A DNA stretch of 64,000 nt from Arthrobacter sp. ZGTC412. GTDB taxonomy: Bacteria > Actinomycetota > Actinomycetes > Actinomycetales > Micrococcaceae. The notes under the pieces were generated by a model. The model was not told the origin of the DNA. It ran no database searches and saw only the letters and a list, made by a program, of their open reading frames with translations. The first letter of the stretch is position 1; the number at the start of each line of letters is the position of its first letter. Positions 1 through 8,926 of the stretch are shown here, piece after piece. The stretch is taken from NCBI RefSeq assembly GCF_002929215.1, contig NZ_PJII01000011.1, forward strand, positions 1 to 64,000. The letters are read 5' to 3'. The position numbers were made by a program, and so were the translations under genes.

Positions 1-75
1 GAACCCGGAAGCTAAGACCCACAGCGCCGATGGTACTGCACCCGGGAGGGTGTGGGAGAGTAGGTCACCGCCGGA
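1..75 (+). rRNA. rrf: 5S ribosomal RNA, 3' part (truncated by window start)
   Basis: The first 75 bases match the conserved 3' half of bacterial 5S rRNA, including the GAACCCGGAAGCTAAG block, the GCCGATGGTACTGC block and the closing GGTCACCGCCGGAC. The 5' part lies outside the window. This is presumably the end of an rRNA operon, because a strong terminator follows immediately. Confidence 0.93.
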
Positions 76-88
76 CACACATTACGAG

Positions 89-124
89 TAGGGCCCTGAC
101 ACAATGTCAGGGCCCTACCGCTTT
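89..124 (+). terminator. Rho-independent terminator of the rRNA operon
   Basis: A perfect 12-bp stem (89-100 with 106-117, arm TAGGGCCCTGAC) closes a 5-nt loop and is followed by CCGCTTT. It begins 13 nt after the 5S rRNA end, as expected for an rRNA operon terminator. Confidence 0.85.
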
Positions 125-325
125 AACACACAAACACCACACCAGCCCGAGTCCTCCCAATCCGCACCCACCAGGAAACCCTCCACCACCTCCCGCGGCA
201 GCACCACCGTCGCACTCTCTTCGAAACAGCTCTGGCCGCCAAGCTGCAGGAGCCGATGGAGCGTCGCAGGGGGGGGCAGCAGTCAGGAGGCGTTGCAGGG
301 AGGGCCGCGGGTAGAGTGGAGCACC
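125..325. other. Intergenic spacer, no gene seen
   Basis: Between the rRNA terminator and the SRPBCC gene there is about 200 bp of proline/serine-coding-like, C-rich sequence. It is open in the frame of the next gene, but it carries no ribosome binding site and no recognisable domain, so I treat it as leader/spacer. Confidence 0.5.
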
Positions 326-832
326 ATGAACAGCCTCTTTAGCCACGGCAGCGAACCGTTCGGAAGCGATGACAAGAGTCCCACCGAACTCCTCGAGCCC
401 GTCGTCAACACAGTTGTAGTACCAGGAAACGTGGCGCACGCCTTCGCCGGCTTTACCGACCACACACACCTCTGGTGGCCGCTGGATACGTTGGGTGTGT
501 ATGGCGCGGGATCCTATGTCGAGTTCGAGGAGAACCTCATTCTGGAAACGGCCGACGACGGCCGGACCAGCATCTGGGGCACGCTTGACGACTGGCAGCC
601 GCCGTTGTCCTTCCACGCTACCTGGCACCCCGGCTCCACGGCGTTGTGGTCCACCGAGCTGCGCGCGGCCTTCCGGCCACTGGCCGCCGGCACGGAAGTG
701 CGCATCGTCCACGACGGCTGGGAAGGGGCCGAGAACCCGGCCGCAACCCGAGCCCAATACGTTGCCGCCTGGCCCCTGATCCTTGCCAGGTATTGCCGCT
801 TTATGGGCGTCCCTGAGGCTAGCGGGGCGTAG
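326..832 (+). CDS. SRPBCC (START/Bet v1-like) domain protein
   Basis: The 168-aa product has the AHSA1/SRPBCC look: an N-terminal strand with 'NTVVVPGNVAHAFAGFTDH..LWWPL', then a beta-sheet region with 'WGTLDDWQPPLSFHATWHPG', 'TEVRIVHDGWEG', and a C-terminal helix 'YVAAWPLILARYCRFMG'. These domains bind hydrophobic ligands in the cytoplasm; no substrate can be named. I chose the ATG at 326 because the frame upstream of it (to 104) is low-complexity and lies over the rRNA terminator. It converges with the LacI gene, 28 bp away, and is probably monocistronic. Confidence 0.75.
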   Translation: MNSLFSHGSEPFGSDDKSPTELLEPVVNTVVVPGNVAHAFAGFTDHTHLWWPLDTLGVYGAGSYVEFEENLILETADDGRTSIWGTLDDWQPPLSFHATWHPGSTALWSTELRAAFRPLAAGTEVRIVHDGWEGAENPAATRAQYVAAWPLILARYCRFMGVPEASGA

Positions 833-860
833 GCCCGCCCGACGGGACCAGGATGGAAGG

Positions 861-1913
861 TCAGGCCCGCCGGAGTCCGGACTCGTCCGGTGGCACAGCA
901 GTGCTGGTCCTAATCACAAACTCCGTCCGGAACTCCTGGTCAGTTTCCGGTGGTACTGGAACGTCGTCGGATCCGCTCTTAGGCTCAAGCAACTGCAGCG
1001 CAGTCCTGGCAGCGAGGGCGCCCTGCCCGCGGGGGTCCTGGTCGATCGTGGTAAGGCCGAAGGTCTCACCGAGCTCGTGCCCGTCCATGCCAACCACCGA
1101 GAGATCCCGGGGAACCTGCAGGCCGAAATCCCGGGCTGCCAGTATGGCGCCCACCGCCATTTCGTCCGAAGCTGCGAAGACAGCCGTCGGGCGCTCCGCT
1201 GAAGTGCCTAACAACCGGCGGGCAGCGGTGTAGGCGCCCTGCACAGTGAAGTCGGCGGTGATCTGCCAGTCCGGCCGGATGTCTAAGCCAGCGGCGGTCA
1301 TGGCGCGCTGGTAGCCGGTTTGCCGGATTCCGGGCAGCTTGAAGTCCTGGTTCAGTGCAGCGTCGCCGGTGACGTGGGCTATCCGCGTGTGCCCCAGCCG
1401 GATCAGGTGGTCGGTGGCCATCCGGGCCAGCCGCTCGTCGTCGATCCTGATCGTGGAGGCCCCGGGTAAAGTCCCGCCGATGCCCACAATAGGGCGGTGG
1501 ACAGCCAGCAGCTGCTGGATCTCGTCGTCGCTGAGCACCAGCGCCACGGCGATCACAGCGTCGAGGCGCTTCCGGAGGAGGAAATCGTTCAGCACGCTTT
1601 GGCGGCGCTCCGGCTGGTCGCCCACGTTGTAGAGCGTCAGGTCGTAACCGGCATCCAAAAGGGTGGCAGACACACCCTCCAGCACTGAAGAGAAATACCA
1701 GCGGTGGACGGACGGCACCACCAGGCCAATATTGTGGTTCCGCCCGGAGGCCAGGCTGGAGGCGTGATAGGACGGGACAAACCCCAGTTCCCCTGCCGCC
1801 TCCAGCGCCAGTTTCCGGCTCTTGGCGGAGACGTTCGATTTTCCGCTGAGCGCCCGTGAGACCGTTGCGACGGATAAACCCGCCTTGTCTGCGACGTCCT
1901 TTATCCCGGCCAT
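861..1913 (-). CDS. LacI-family transcriptional regulator
   Basis: This 350-aa repressor has the LacI-type N-terminal helix-turn-helix (residues about 3-24, 'IKDVADKAGLSVATVSRALSG' region) and hinge helix. A periplasmic-binding-protein-like effector domain follows ('NIGLVVPSVHRWYFSSVLEGV', 'PTAVFAASDEMAVGAILAARDFG', 'LTTIDQDPRGQGALAARTAL'). It sits directly downstream of the GH13 alpha-glucosidase; a TTG at 1919 overlaps that gene's TGA and an ATG follows at 1913, so the two are translationally coupled. The likely role is sugar-responsive repression of this operon through the operators at 3679-3759. The choice between TTG 1919 and ATG 1913 is open. Confidence 0.9.
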   Translation of the reverse strand: MAGIKDVADKAGLSVATVSRALSGKSNVSAKSRKLALEAAGELGFVPSYHASSLASGRNHNIGLVVPSVHRWYFSSVLEGVSATLLDAGYDLTLYNVGDQPERRQSVLNDFLLRKRLDAVIAVALVLSDDEIQQLLAVHRPIVGIGGTLPGASTIRIDDERLARMATDHLIRLGHTRIAHVTGDAALNQDFKLPGIRQTGYQRAMTAAGLDIRPDWQITADFTVQGAYTAARRLLGTSAERPTAVFAASDEMAVGAILAARDFGLQVPRDLSVVGMDGHELGETFGLTTIDQDPRGQGALAARTALQLLEPKSGSDDVPVPPETDQEFRTEFVIRTSTAVPPDESGLRRA

Positions 1914-1915
1914 GC

Positions 1916-3646
1916 TCAATTGGCGGAGGTGTCCGGTCCAATCCGGAACCAGGCGGTTTCGCCCGAAGCCAGCAGACCGTCCGGCCCTGAAGCCGCGCTG
2001 CGGACGAGGACCTGGCCGGCGGGCATTTCCAGCGGCTCGTGGTTAAGGTTCATAAGCACCAGCGTAGTGCCGTTGACATACGCCAGGGATGACCCCGTGC
2101 ACCAGTCCTCCGCCCACGCCAAGGACCCGCGGCCCAGGTCCAGCTCGCGGCGGATCTCCAGCATGCTCCGGTACAGGGACAGGTGCGACGACGGCGAGCT
2201 GGCCTGCAGGTCACGGGCCAGTCCAGCGAATGAGGATGGCATCGGCAGCCAGGGGTCGTTGCCGGCGCCGAAGCCGAAGTGTCGTTCATCGGCGCGCCAC
2301 GGCAGCGGAACGCGGCAGCCGTCACGGCCCAGTCGTTCCCCGCCTGTCCGGGCGAACGTGGGGTCCTGGCGCAGGCGCTCAGGAATGTCGATGCCGTCAG
2401 GCAGCCCAAGCTCCTCACCCTGGTAAAGATAAGCAGCCCCGGGCAGCCCCAGCATAAACAGCGAAGCAGCAGCAGCACGGTGCCGGCCCAGCGCCGTGTC
2501 AGGTTGCGGATCGGCCAGGCCGATCCCGTCACCATCGCGGGGCCCCTGCCCGTTGTAGCCGAAGCGGGTGGCGTGGCGGACGACGTCGTGATTGGAAAGC
2601 ACCCAGGTGCTTGGAGCGCCGACGGCACCCAGGACAGTAAGGGAGTCCGTGATGACCGAGCGCAGACGGTTCACGTCCAGCCCTGCGTGCAGGTACGGGA
2701 AGTTGAAGGCCTGGTGCATCTCGTCGGACCGGACCCAGTGCGCAAGGCGGGGGAGGTCGACGCTGGCTTCTGCGCAGAAGATACGGTCCGGGCCGTACTG
2801 GTCAAGGATTCTCCGCCAGGCACGGTAGATATCGTGGATGGCCGGCTGGCCGAACATAGGTGCCTCGTGGCCCGGGAAGCCGTCTGAACTTCCGCCGTCG
2901 GCCCGTCCTCCCCAAGCCGGGAGCCCCGGCGCCTTGACCAGCGCGTGGGCCACGTCCACGCGGAAACCGGAGACACCCCGGTCCAGCCAGAACCGGAGGA
3001 TCCGTTCGAACTCGGTATGGACGGCGGGGTTGTCCCAGTTGAAGTCGGGCTGGGATGAATCAAAAAGGTGCAAGTACCACTGGTCGGGCTGGCCTTCAGG
3101 TCCGGTCACCCGGGTCCAGGCGGGACCGCCGAAGTGGGACTGCCAGTTGTTGGGCGGCTCTTGGCCTTCGGTCCCATTGCCGTCCCGGAAGATAAACATG
3201 TCCCGCTCGGGGCTTCCCGCCGGCGCCGCGAGGGCTGCCTGGAACAGCGGGTGCTGGTTCGAGCAGTGGTTGGGCACCAGATCCACAATCACGCGCAGTC
3301 CCAGCCGGTGGGATTCTGCCATCATGACGTCGAAGTCCCTGAGGGTGCCGAAGATCGGATCAACGTCGCAGTAGTCGCTGACGTCGTAACCGGCGTCGCG
3401 CTGGGGGGAGCGGAAGAAGGGCGACAGCCAGACGGCGTCAACCCCGAGCTCGGCCAGGTGCGGCAATTCCTCCGTGATGCCCGCAATGTCTCCCACGCCG
3501 TCGCCGTTGAGGTCGCGGAACGAGCGCGGGTACACCTGGTAGATCACGGCAGAGCGCCACCAGCCAGGCTGGCTGTCCTCCGGGTGGATCAGGGTCAACG
3601 GCCCGGTGTGCGGAGCGGTGGTGGGCGTCACAGTTTCGACAGACAT
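1916..3646 (-). CDS. GH13 alpha-glucosidase / oligo-1,6-glucosidase-like enzyme
   Basis: The 576-aa protein is a glycoside hydrolase family 13 enzyme: (beta/alpha)8 barrel start 'WWRSAVIYQVYPRSFRDLNGDGVGDI', conserved region I 'DLVPNHCS', nucleophile region 'GFRVDVAHA' (Asp about 231), acid/base 'FCAEASVD', and 'LSNHDVVRH'. It should hydrolyse alpha-glucosidic oligosaccharides (maltose, isomaltose or trehalose type) in the cytoplasm. Length fits the family (550-600 aa). I chose ATG 3646 over a longer frame to 3802, because the extra 52 residues cover the LacI-type operators and look non-coding. It is the first gene of an operon with the LacI regulator. Confidence 0.9.
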   Translation of the reverse strand: MSVETVTPTTAPHTGPLTLIHPEDSQPGWWRSAVIYQVYPRSFRDLNGDGVGDIAGITEELPHLAELGVDAVWLSPFFRSPQRDAGYDVSDYCDVDPIFGTLRDFDVMMAESHRLGLRVIVDLVPNHCSNQHPLFQAALAAPAGSPERDMFIFRDGNGTEGQEPPNNWQSHFGGPAWTRVTGPEGQPDQWYLHLFDSSQPDFNWDNPAVHTEFERILRFWLDRGVSGFRVDVAHALVKAPGLPAWGGRADGGSSDGFPGHEAPMFGQPAIHDIYRAWRRILDQYGPDRIFCAEASVDLPRLAHWVRSDEMHQAFNFPYLHAGLDVNRLRSVITDSLTVLGAVGAPSTWVLSNHDVVRHATRFGYNGQGPRDGDGIGLADPQPDTALGRHRAAAASLFMLGLPGAAYLYQGEELGLPDGIDIPERLRQDPTFARTGGERLGRDGCRVPLPWRADERHFGFGAGNDPWLPMPSSFAGLARDLQASSPSSHLSLYRSMLEIRRELDLGRGSLAWAEDWCTGSSLAYVNGTTLVLMNLNHEPLEMPAGQVLVRSAASGPDGLLASGETAWFRIGPDTSAN

Positions 3647-3678
3647 GGAAGCAAGCTTAGCTTGTTCAGCGAGGTGCA

Positions 3679-3692
3679 TGGAAACGCTTCCA
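3679..3692. promoter_or_regulatory. LacI-type operator 1 upstream of the GH13 gene
   Basis: TGGAAACGCTTCCA is a near-perfect palindrome (12 of 14 positions) with the central CG typical of LacI/GalR-family operators. It lies 33 bp upstream of the alpha-glucosidase start. The downstream LacI gene is the obvious candidate binder (inference). Confidence 0.7.
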
Positions 3693-3743
3693 CGGCCTAG
3701 GGCAACGACTAGCCCTAACAGATTGCCTTTCCGCAGGTCAGGG

Positions 3744-3759
3744 CTGGAAGCGCTTGCAG
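3744..3759. promoter_or_regulatory. LacI-type operator 2 upstream of the GH13 gene
   Basis: CTGGAAGCGCTTGCAG contains the perfect palindrome AAGCGCTT with partly symmetric flanks. It lies about 65 bp from operator 1, a spacing compatible with cooperative or looping repression. It also sits about 100 bp upstream of the divergent FAD oxidase gene, so it could affect that promoter as well. Confidence 0.65.
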
Positions 3760-3862
3760 AAGTTACCCCCCAGCGCCGCCACCGGGAGCCGCCAGTGCTC
3801 AAGGCTCACTCACGGCGCCGTCCTAAACTGGTGGGACACGTGCGACGACGGATGGAGGCTTC

Positions 3863-5233
3863 GTGGGAAGCGTAGTTGAGGAACTGGAGACCGTGCTTTC
3901 GGCCGGCCAGGTGGACCGGACAGAAGCAACCCTCAGCCGGTACGCGGTGGACCAAGCGCCCATCCTCGACTACCAGCTCCCACTGGCAGTCGTGTTCCCG
4001 GAGTCAGTGTCAGACGTACAGGCAGTTGTGAAGATCTGCGCGGCCGGCGCCGTGCCGATAGTGCCGCGGGGCGCCGGAACGGGAGTGTCCGGCGGCGCCC
4101 ACGCCACCAGGGATTGCATCATCCTGTCCCTCGAGCGTATGGACAGGATCCTGGAACTGAGTCCTGACGACGAAACCGCCGTGGTGGAACCGGGAGTCAT
4201 CAATGCGGTGCTCAACGAGGCAGCAGCAGCCCATGGCCTGATGTATGCGCCGGATCCTGCCAGCTTCCGCAGCTCCACCATTGGCGGCAACGTGGCCACC
4301 AACGCGGGCGGCCTGCGGTGCGCCAAATACGGAGTCACCAGGGACTCGGTCCTCGCGCTGGACGTAGTGCTGGCGGACGGCTCGCTCATCCATACCGGCC
4401 ACCAGACGTTCAAGGGGGTGGCCGGCTATGACCTGACCAGTCTGTTCGTCGGGTCGGAGGGAACGCTTGGCATCGTGGTGGGGGTGACCGTGCGCCTGAA
4501 GTACCTTCCCCGGGAAGTGCACACTGTTGCTGCCTTCTACCCGGACTTCCGTCTCGCGGCCGCCGGCGTCCTGGCCGTGGGCAGGGCGCGGGTCCAGCCC
4601 GCCATCATGGAATTACTCGACGGCGGTACCCTGGCCCAGCTGGACGAAATCCACGGCTCGGACCTCACGGCGCGCGGCCGATCGCTGCTCCTGATCCAGA
4701 CGGACGGCTTCGGTGCTGCCGCCGAGGCAGAAGTGGTGCGGGAAGTCCTGAAGGCCGGCGGGGCGATTGTCACCACCGCAGCCAGCGCGGAGGCAGAACG
4801 GCTGGTGGAGCTTCGGCGCCACAGCAGGGGCGTGGAAGTCGACGACGAGTACCGGGTGGGAGAGGATGTCGCCGTGCCCCGCTCGCGCCTCGTTGACTAT
4901 GTCGCTGCCCTCGAGGGCATGGCCGCCAGCAACGGTGTGCATCTGAAAGTAGTGGCACACGCCGGCGACGGCAACCTGCACCCCACCTTCTGGATAAACC
5001 GGAAGGAGCACGTGGTGGATACGGGTGCAATGGCGCGGCTTCAGCAAGTACTTGACGAATCCATCACGGCAGCCCTGCAGATGGGTGGAACCATTACCGG
5101 GGAACACGGCGTAGGGCAGTACAAACTGCGGTGGCTGGGCCAGGAACAGCCGGAGCCCGTCCGGGAACTCCAGCGCCGGATCAAGGAACTGTTCGATCCT
5201 GCCGGCCTCCTGAATCCCGGTAAAGCGATCTAG
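3863..5233 (+). CDS. FAD-binding oxidase, GlcD/D-lactate dehydrogenase family
   Basis: The 456-aa flavoprotein resembles the glycolate oxidase GlcD / D-lactate dehydrogenase (cytochrome or quinone linked) family. It has a PCMH-type FAD domain in the first 220 residues ('VPIVPRGAGTGVSGGA', 'YAPDPASFRSSTIGGNVATNAGGLRCAKYGVT', 'GSEGTLGIV'). The C-terminal FAD-oxidase domain ends with 'AHAGDGNLHP' and 'GTITGEHGVGQYK..WL'. It should oxidise a 2-hydroxy acid; which one cannot be decided. GTG 3863 has GGAGG at 3854-3858. It converges with the DUF4032 gene, leaving a 1-bp gap. Confidence 0.88.
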   Translation: MGSVVEELETVLSAGQVDRTEATLSRYAVDQAPILDYQLPLAVVFPESVSDVQAVVKICAAGAVPIVPRGAGTGVSGGAHATRDCIILSLERMDRILELSPDDETAVVEPGVINAVLNEAAAAHGLMYAPDPASFRSSTIGGNVATNAGGLRCAKYGVTRDSVLALDVVLADGSLIHTGHQTFKGVAGYDLTSLFVGSEGTLGIVVGVTVRLKYLPREVHTVAAFYPDFRLAAAGVLAVGRARVQPAIMELLDGGTLAQLDEIHGSDLTARGRSLLLIQTDGFGAAAEAEVVREVLKAGGAIVTTAASAEAERLVELRRHSRGVEVDDEYRVGEDVAVPRSRLVDYVAALEGMAASNGVHLKVVAHAGDGNLHPTFWINRKEHVVDTGAMARLQQVLDESITAALQMGGTITGEHGVGQYKLRWLGQEQPEPVRELQRRIKELFDPAGLLNPGKAI

Positions 5234-5234
5234 C

Positions 5235-6653
5235 TTAGTCGTCCGAGTCCGGGTACTCGTCGATCGACTCGTCGTCGCCGTAGCGTGACTCTTCCGTCTC
5301 CACCTCGAGGATTTTCAGCATCCCGGTGTCGGGGTTGAGCATGATCGCGGCCTCGTCCCGGCGGTGCCGGAGGATGGAGTCGATGTAGGATTGCACTGCT
5401 TCCGCCAGGGGAATGTGCCGCTCCTGCTTTTCGGACATGTACCAGCGGTGCTCCAGGACCTCGTGCACGGCCTCCGCAGGCTCCAGCTTGCCGGACAGGT
5501 CACGAGGAATGGACCGAACAATCGGCTCGAAGATTTGGCTGACCCAGAGATGGGCGCTGTATTCCTCGTCCATGTCCGGGTTGTTGTCCGCCCGGAAGGA
5601 GTCCATGTCGTTGAGGAGCCGGCGCGCCTGGTTCTCCTGCGCGTCCAGACCGGTGAGGCGAAGCAGCCTTCGCTGGTGGTGCCCGGCGTCCACCACCTTG
5701 GGCTGCAGCTGGATGGTGGACCCGTTTTGGGTGGTCTTGATGGCGTATTCCTCGACGTCGAACCCGAGTTCATTGAGCCGCCGGATCCGGGCACCCACCC
5801 GCCAGCGTTCGCCGAGTTCGAAGGATTCCTTCTCCGTCAGTTCTGTCCAGAGGCGGCGGTAGCTGTCCATAATCAGCTCGCTGGTGGCCACCGGGTCCAC
5901 CTTTTCCTCGATGAGCCCGCCGTCCAGCAGGTCCATGAGCTCGCCTGCGATGTTCACCCGGGCAATTTCCAGATCATACTCGCGCTGGCCGGTGGACAGG
6001 TCCGGGTAGAGCTCACCGGTTTCGGCGTCCACCAAGTAGGCCGCGAATGCGCCAGCGTCGCGGCGGAACAGGGTGTTTGACAGCGAAACGTCACCCCAAT
6101 AAAAGCCGATCAGGTGCAGCCGCACCATCAGCAGCGCCTGCGCGTCAATGAGGCGGGTGAGCGTGTCCTTGCGAAGCATCTGCGAGAACAGAGCACGGTA
6201 CGGCATGGAGAACTTCAGGTGCCGGGTCACCAGCACCGGGTTCAGCGGCCGTCCGTCCAGCGTGGTGCGGCCTGTGATAACGGCAACGGGTTCCACGCAG
6301 GGAACGTCCAGCCGGGCCAGCTTGCGGAGCATGTGGTACTCATGCCGGGCGACGTGCTCGGAGGTTTCCTTGATAGCGATCACGGAACCGCCAAGGTGGG
6401 CGAAACGGACGATGTGCCGGGAGATGCCGCGGGGGAGTGCTGCCAGGTTCTCTGCCGGCCAATCCTCCAGCGCGATGTGCCACGGCAGGTCGAGCAGTTC
6501 AGGGTCGGCCGCCGCCGCCGTGATGTTCAGGGAGCTGGAGACCGAAGCGAGCTTGCCGTCGTCGGCACTCGCCGCCACGAACCGGGGCAGCTTCCCCACC
6601 TGGGCGTAGTCGGTGGGTTCATCGTGCCACTGGGCGCTGTATTCCTCGGTCAT
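5235..6653 (-). CDS. DUF4032 domain protein with a kinase-like N-terminal half
   Basis: The 472-aa protein matches the actinobacterial DUF4032 family. Residues about 90-230 have protein-kinase/RIO-like features: 'VIAIKETSEH..HEYHMLRKL' resembles the ATP-binding lysine and alphaC region, 'HLIGFYWGDVSLSNTLF' resembles a catalytic loop (D..N), and 'AYLVDAETGEL' resembles a metal-binding DxE. The C-terminal half is the DUF4032 domain proper, and the tail is acidic ('DDESIDEYPDSDD'). Substrate and role are unknown. It is convergent with the FAD oxidase, and the gene starts 134 bp from the end of the ABC ATPase gene on the same strand, separated by a hairpin. Confidence 0.8.
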   Translation of the reverse strand: MTEEYSAQWHDEPTDYAQVGKLPRFVAASADDGKLASVSSSLNITAAAADPELLDLPWHIALEDWPAENLAALPRGISRHIVRFAHLGGSVIAIKETSEHVARHEYHMLRKLARLDVPCVEPVAVITGRTTLDGRPLNPVLVTRHLKFSMPYRALFSQMLRKDTLTRLIDAQALLMVRLHLIGFYWGDVSLSNTLFRRDAGAFAAYLVDAETGELYPDLSTGQREYDLEIARVNIAGELMDLLDGGLIEEKVDPVATSELIMDSYRRLWTELTEKESFELGERWRVGARIRRLNELGFDVEEYAIKTTQNGSTIQLQPKVVDAGHHQRRLLRLTGLDAQENQARRLLNDMDSFRADNNPDMDEEYSAHLWVSQIFEPIVRSIPRDLSGKLEPAEAVHEVLEHRWYMSEKQERHIPLAEAVQSYIDSILRHRRDEAAIMLNPDTGMLKILEVETEESRYGDDESIDEYPDSDD

Positions 6654-6713
6654 GGGTCAATTCTTCCGTACATAGGCGTGGCCAGCTAATTCTTCTGCCG
6701 GCCCAGTTAAAGG

Positions 6714-6750
6714 CCGACGGCGGCCGTCCAGTAAGGAGGGCCGCCGTCGG
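6714..6750 (-). terminator. Terminator-like hairpin downstream of the ABC ATPase gene
   Basis: A perfect 12-bp inverted repeat, CCGACGGCGGCC (6714-6725) with its complement (6739-6750), closes a 13-nt loop. It lies 37 bp beyond the stop of the minus-strand ATPase. No clear U tract follows, so it may be an imperfect intrinsic terminator. Confidence 0.6.
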
Positions 6751-6786
6751 TAATGCTTGTGGTGAGGGCGCCGGTGCCGGTGGGGA

Positions 6787-7869
<1,083 letters not shown>

Positions 7870-7887
7870 AGTTATCAATCCCTTCAC

Positions 7888-8080
7888 CGGCAGGTACGTG
7901 CCGGACGATCCGTTGTGAATGGTTCATGTTTGTTCAGTTTTGTGCTGCAAACGATCTTCAGCCAAGGCTTGGGAGCGTCGAGTGACACCGCACGGTCTCT
8001 GTGCGCCACATCACAAGCAAGAGTATGTCAGATGTTGCGCTTTTGGGGCCAAATGTTACGGACGTCACATATGACCTTGC
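7888..8080. other. Intergenic region between otsB and ugpC
   Basis: About 190 bp with lower GC than its surroundings lies between the otsB stop and the ugpC start, both on the minus strand. It presumably holds the ugpC promoter. I could not assign convincing -35/-10 elements or an operator. Confidence 0.45.
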
Positions 8081-8926
8081 TCAACTTCTGCCTTGAAATC
8101 CCTGCTGGTCTTCGTCGGCGACGGCCACGCTCCGCTCGTGAAGCAGCACCTCCAGCAGTTCCGCCACATGCACCGGTGCTTCCACGCGGTACTGGGCCTG
8201 GGTGAAATCCAGCCCCACCTTGACGCCCACGTCCCCTGGCTCCAGGCGGGCCAGCGCATCCTCGTCCGTGGTGTCGTCGCCGGCAAACACGACGGCCGTC
8301 GCACCTGTGACCTGGCGCAGGAACGTAACGCCCTCTCCCTTGGAGGCGTTCACCACGGACGTTTCCAGGACCCGCTTTCCGTCCTTGAGGAAGACGCCCT
8401 TGCGGTCCTGCAGCAGCGAACGCGCGGCCGAAACCGCGTCCTGGGCGACGTCGTCCTCCGCCTGGCGGGTATGGAGGACCACGCCGGCCGGCTTGTCTTC
8501 CAGCATGGTGCCGGGCGCCTCCGCAACGATCTCCGCCAGGATGCCGCGGACCTCGCCCAGCAAGGCCTTTTGCTCATCATCGAGCGCCAGGCCGGTCGAT
8601 CCCGGCCCCAGCCAGGCCTCTGCCCCGTGGCTGCCGATCAGCAGGGTGTCGACCGGCGGCGACGCCACAGCGCGCAGGCTGGCGAGGGCGCGTCCGGAGA
8701 TAAGCGCCGTTGTCGTGCGTGGCAGCACGGCGAGCCCGGCGAACGCCGTGGCTGCGCGTGGAAGGGGGCGGGCGTCGTCGGCGTGGCCCACGATGGGAGC
8801 CATGGTGCCGTCGAAGTCCATGGCCACCAGCAGATGCTCCGTCGCGGCGAGGCGCCGAAGCGCCTCGCGCAGTTCCGGTGTCAGTGCCAACTTGCCGTTG
8901 CCGGGCCGGCTCTCAGGAGTCATCAC
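8081..8926 (-). CDS. otsB: Trehalose-6-phosphate phosphatase
   Basis: The 281-aa HAD-superfamily phosphatase dephosphorylates trehalose 6-phosphate, the second step of the OtsAB pathway. HAD motif I 'VAMDFDGTMAP', motif II 'ALISGR', motif III lysine region 'KGEGVTFLRQ', and motif IV 'VFAGDDTTDEDAL' are all present. The start overlaps the end of otsA by 14 bp; GTG 8926 is immediately followed by ATG 8923, and either may be used. The overlap implies translational coupling in an otsA-otsB operon. The product accumulates trehalose for osmotic and desiccation protection. Confidence 0.92.
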   Translation of the reverse strand: MMTPESRPGNGKLALTPELREALRRLAATEHLLVAMDFDGTMAPIVGHADDARPLPRAATAFAGLAVLPRTTTALISGRALASLRAVASPPVDTLLIGSHGAEAWLGPGSTGLALDDEQKALLGEVRGILAEIVAEAPGTMLEDKPAGVVLHTRQAEDDVAQDAVSAARSLLQDRKGVFLKDGKRVLETSVVNASKGEGVTFLRQVTGATAVVFAGDDTTDEDALARLEPGDVGVKVGLDFTQAQYRVEAPVHVAELLEVLLHERSVAVADEDQQGFQGRS

